Below are positions 61,703 through 64,000 of a DNA stretch of 64,000 nt, in pieces. Made by a program: the position numbers and the translations under genes. The stretch comes from Qipengyuania sp. SS22 (GTDB lineage: Bacteria > Pseudomonadota > Alphaproteobacteria > Sphingomonadales > Sphingomonadaceae). The first letter of the stretch is position 1; each line of letters opens with the position of its first letter. The notes under the pieces are model-generated. The model did not search any database and had not been told where the DNA came from. It saw only the letters and a list, made by a program, of their open reading frames with translations. The DNA lies in NCBI RefSeq assembly GCF_025736935.1, contig NZ_CP107048.1, positions 1,550,001-1,614,000 of the forward strand, given 5' to 3'.

Positions 61703-62914
61703 ATGGCAACCCAGCTAGAACCCGATGTACACGCCGACGAGGAGGCGTTTCGCACCGAAGTGCAACAATTCCTCGCCACCCATTTCACCGACGAGCTCAA
61801 GGGCAGCGCCAATGCGCTGGCCGGAGTCGACGGCCCGACCGATGAAACGCCTGCACAGACCAAATGGCGCGAAGCGGTGGGCGAGCGCGGCTGGGGCACA
61901 CCGACCTGGCCCAAGGAATATGGCGGCGGCGGCCTGACCAAGGCGCAGGCCAAGATCGTCGACCAGGAATTTGCCAAGGCCGGGGCCTACAACCCGATCG
62001 GCGGCATGGGCGTGATGATGTTCGGCCCGACGCTGCTCGAATATGGCAACGAGAAGCAGAAGCAGGAGCATATTCCGCCGATCTGCCGCGGCGAAATCCG
62101 CTGGTGCCAGGGCTATTCGGAACCCAATGCCGGGTCCGACCTCGCCAATCTGCAGACCTTCGCCGAAGACAAGGGCGACCATTACATCGTCAATGGCCAG
62201 AAGACCTGGACCAGCGGCGGCCAGTGGGCGGACAAGTGCTTCGCCATCGTCCGTACCGACAAGAGCGACAAGCACCGCGGCATCAGCTTCATGCTGCTCG
62301 ACATGGAGGCCCCCGGCGTGGAAGTGCGTCCGATCACCATGATCAGCGGCACCAGCCCGTTCTGCGAAACCTTCTTCACCGACGTCAAGGTACCGAAGGA
62401 AAACCTCGTCGGCGAGGAAGGCCAGGGCTGGACGATCGGCAAGCGCCTGCTGCAGCACGAGCGGACCAATATTTCGGGCGGTGGCCGGTTGGCCAGCATG
62501 ATGGGCCAGAGCCTTGGCGACATTGCCAAGAAATATGGCGACACCGACGCTCAGGGCGAATTGGCCGACAAGGTCCTGCGCGACCGGATCGCCGATTTCG
62601 AAATCCGCTGGAACAGCTTCCTGCTCACCGCGCGCCGCGCGGTCGAGGAAAGCAAGGCACAGGGCGGCGTGTCGGAAATCAGCTCGGTGCTCAAGAAACT
62701 CGGCACCAAGCTGAGCCAGGAACGCAGCGAACTGCTGATCGAGATCCGCGGCCTGCAGGGGCTCGGCTGGGAAGGCGACGAATTCACCAAGGGTGAACTC
62801 GATGCCGTACGCGGCTGGCTCTTCGGCAAGGCCACCACGATCTACGGCGGCTCGACCGAAATCCAGAACAACATCATCGCCAAGCGTGTGCTCGGCATGC
62901 TCGACCACCAGTAA
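61703..62914 (+). CDS. Acyl-CoA dehydrogenase, first of a tandem pair
   Basis: 403 residues. FAD-binding WCQGYSEPNAGSDLANLQTFA, VNGQKTWTSGGQWADKCFAIVR and the C-terminal TTIYGGSTEIQNNIIAKRVLG are clear. The usual catalytic Glu of YEGT is replaced by Gly (YGGST), as in heteromeric family members. AAGGAGAGG precedes the ATG. The second dehydrogenase follows 18 nt downstream, and the two probably form one complex, as do FadE28-FadE29-type pairs. Confidence 0.92.
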   Translation: MATQLEPDVHADEEAFRTEVQQFLATHFTDELKGSANALAGVDGPTDETPAQTKWREAVGERGWGTPTWPKEYGGGGLTKAQAKIVDQEFAKAGAYNPIGGMGVMMFGPTLLEYGNEKQKQEHIPPICRGEIRWCQGYSEPNAGSDLANLQTFAEDKGDHYIVNGQKTWTSGGQWADKCFAIVRTDKSDKHRGISFMLLDMEAPGVEVRPITMISGTSPFCETFFTDVKVPKENLVGEEGQGWTIGKRLLQHERTNISGGGRLASMMGQSLGDIAKKYGDTDAQGELADKVLRDRIADFEIRWNSFLLTARRAVEESKAQGGVSEISSVLKKLGTKLSQERSELLIEIRGLQGLGWEGDEFTKGELDAVRGWLFGKATTIYGGSTEIQNNIIAKRVLGMLDHQ

Positions 62915-62932
62915 GAGAGGGGAGCAAAGACA

Positions 62933-64000
62933 ATGGCAGTTCTCAACGAAGAACAGGAAATGCTGCGCGACATGGCGCGCGACTGGGCGACCAACGAAAG
63001 CCCCGTGGCAGAATTCCGCAAGGTCCGTGCGGCCGGCGAACCGCAGGCCTATAACACCGGCGCCTATGCCACGATGGCCGAAATGGGCTGGGCCGGGGTG
63101 ATCATCCCCGAAGCGCAGGGCGGCTCCGATTTCGGCTTCATGTCGGCGGGTCTCGTGGTCGAGGAACTGGGCAAGACGCTGACCGCCAGCCCGCTGGTCG
63201 CGACGACCATCGCCGCGAGCGCGATCATCCTCGGCGGGAGCGACGAACAGAAGGCCAAATGGCTGTCCAAACTCGCCAGCGGCGAAACCGTGGCGACGCT
63301 CGCGGTCGATGAAGGCGCGCATCACGATCCCTCCGCGATCGAGGCCAGCGTGTCGGGTGGCAAGCTGTCGGGCAAGAAAGCCTTCGTCCACGAAGCGCAT
63401 GGTGCCGACCTGTTCGTGGTCGCCGCCAAGGATGGACTGTACCTGGTCGAAAAGGGTGACGGCGTTTCACTGACGACGCGCAAGCTCACCGACCAGCGCA
63501 GCCATGCCGATGTGTCGTTTGACGGCGCCGCGGCAGAGAAGCTTGAAGGCGGCGGCGACACGCTGCTCGACGATGTGCTCGACCGGGCGCGCGTGCTGGC
63601 GGCTGCCGAAATGCTCGGCATGGCGCAGCAGGTGTTCGACACCACGCTCGATTATCTGAAGCAGCGCGTGCAGTTCAACCAGGTGCTCGCCACCTTCCAG
63701 TCGCTCCAGCACCGCATGGCCGATCTGTTCGCCGATCTCGCGCAGATGCGCTCGGCGGTGGAAGCGGGCCTGCAGGCGGTCGATGGCGGCTTTGGCGTCG
63801 CCCGCGCGGCCACGGTCGCCAAGGCCGAGGCCAATCGCGTGCTGCACGTGATCAGCAACCAGGGTATCCAGCTGCACGGCGGCATCGGGATGACCGATGA
63901 ATACGATATCGGCTTCTACGTCAAACGCGCGCGCGTGCTTGAAGCGAGCTGGGGTTCGACGAGCTATCTCAAGGATCGTTTCGCCAAGCTGGGTAGCTAT
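62933..64000 (+). CDS. Acyl-CoA dehydrogenase, second of a tandem pair (partial, right edge)
   Basis: 356 residues visible and open at the right edge. N-terminal EEQEMLRDMARDWATNESPVAEFRKV is typical, and GWAGVIIPEAQGGSDFGFM and the VLHVISNQGIQLHGGIGMTDEYDIGFYVKRAR string mark the family. The middle domain is more degenerate than in its partner (AVDEGAHHDP instead of the usual FAD loop), as is common in the accessory subunit of heteromeric dehydrogenases. ATG 62933 has GAGGGGAG upstream. Confidence 0.88.
   Translation, partial: MAVLNEEQEMLRDMARDWATNESPVAEFRKVRAAGEPQAYNTGAYATMAEMGWAGVIIPEAQGGSDFGFMSAGLVVEELGKTLTASPLVATTIAASAIILGGSDEQKAKWLSKLASGETVATLAVDEGAHHDPSAIEASVSGGKLSGKKAFVHEAHGADLFVVAAKDGLYLVEKGDGVSLTTRKLTDQRSHADVSFDGAAAEKLEGGGDTLLDDVLDRARVLAAAEMLGMAQQVFDTTLDYLKQRVQFNQVLATFQSLQHRMADLFADLAQMRSAVEAGLQAVDGGFGVARAATVAKAEANRVLHVISNQGIQLHGGIGMTDEYDIGFYVKRARVLEASWGSTSYLKDRFAKLGSY

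Overview
The window looks like a stretch of chromosome from a GC-rich alphaproteobacterium of the order Sphingomonadales, most likely an Erythrobacteraceae member (Erythrobacter, Altererythrobacter or Qipengyuania type). The clues are gcrA, the alphaproteobacterial DUF1476 ATPase-inhibitor gene, a stand-alone crtZ, two large TonB-dependent receptors, several acyl-CoA dehydrogenases and a GPH-type transporter. The assignment rests on gene content and family recognition, not on a search. I saw no rRNA, CRISPR array, insertion sequence or prophage. Two tRNA genes are present, Ser(CGA) and Arg(TCT), both on the minus strand.

Layout. Bases 1-8.8 kb hold housekeeping and envelope genes: an MscS channel (cut by the edge), a cystathionine-lyase-like enzyme, a sulfurtransferase, queF, tRNA-Ser, hspQ, an ABC permease, gcrA, a membrane diguanylate cyclase and a DUF1993 gene. 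From 8.8 to 21.1 kb runs the minus-strand translation cluster rimP-nusA-ylxR-infB-thioesterase-rbfA-tdk-M50 protease-truB-rpsO-pnp. A palindromic repeat sits in frame inside truB, and good terminators follow rpsO and pnp. From 21.2 to 26.2 kb is an unusual phage-shock region. pspF diverges from a textbook sigma-54 promoter that reads into a 50-residue membrane peptide, pspA, pspB, pspC and then six further small genes. Each of those six encodes one N-terminal membrane segment plus a PspB-like coiled coil. The genes are chained by 1-4-nt start/stop overlaps or short gaps, and a 58-residue membrane protein follows. I consider this expanded Psp array the most interesting system in the window.

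Bases 26.2-36.2 kb carry sufE, a DUF454 gene, a Pmp3 gene, crtZ with a conserved ORF beside it that lacks a normal start, a leuC-(small ORF)-(metallo-beta-lactamase)-leuD-oxidoreductase operon, the DUF1476-bolA-grxD group, a Nudix gene, tRNA-Arg and a queuosine-precursor transporter. Bases 36.2-47.1 kb hold a TonB receptor followed by a compact type IV secretion cluster (virB1-2-3-4-6-9-10-11) with no recognisable virB5, virB7, virB8, virD4 or relaxase.

Bases 47.2-53.4 kb hold a small TPR protein, a lipoprotein and TonB-receptor pair separated by a strong hairpin, and a winged-helix response regulator. From 53.4 kb to the right edge is a catabolic block: aldo/keto reductase, a short-chain dehydrogenase broken by an in-frame TAG, acyl-CoA dehydrogenase, nitronate-monooxygenase-type enzyme, flavin reductase, a CysQ-like phosphatase, a CitE-like lyase, a GPH symporter and a tandem acyl-CoA dehydrogenase pair, the second cut by the edge. 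Together these suggest uptake and beta-oxidation-like breakdown of a CoA-activated substrate whose identity the sequence does not show.
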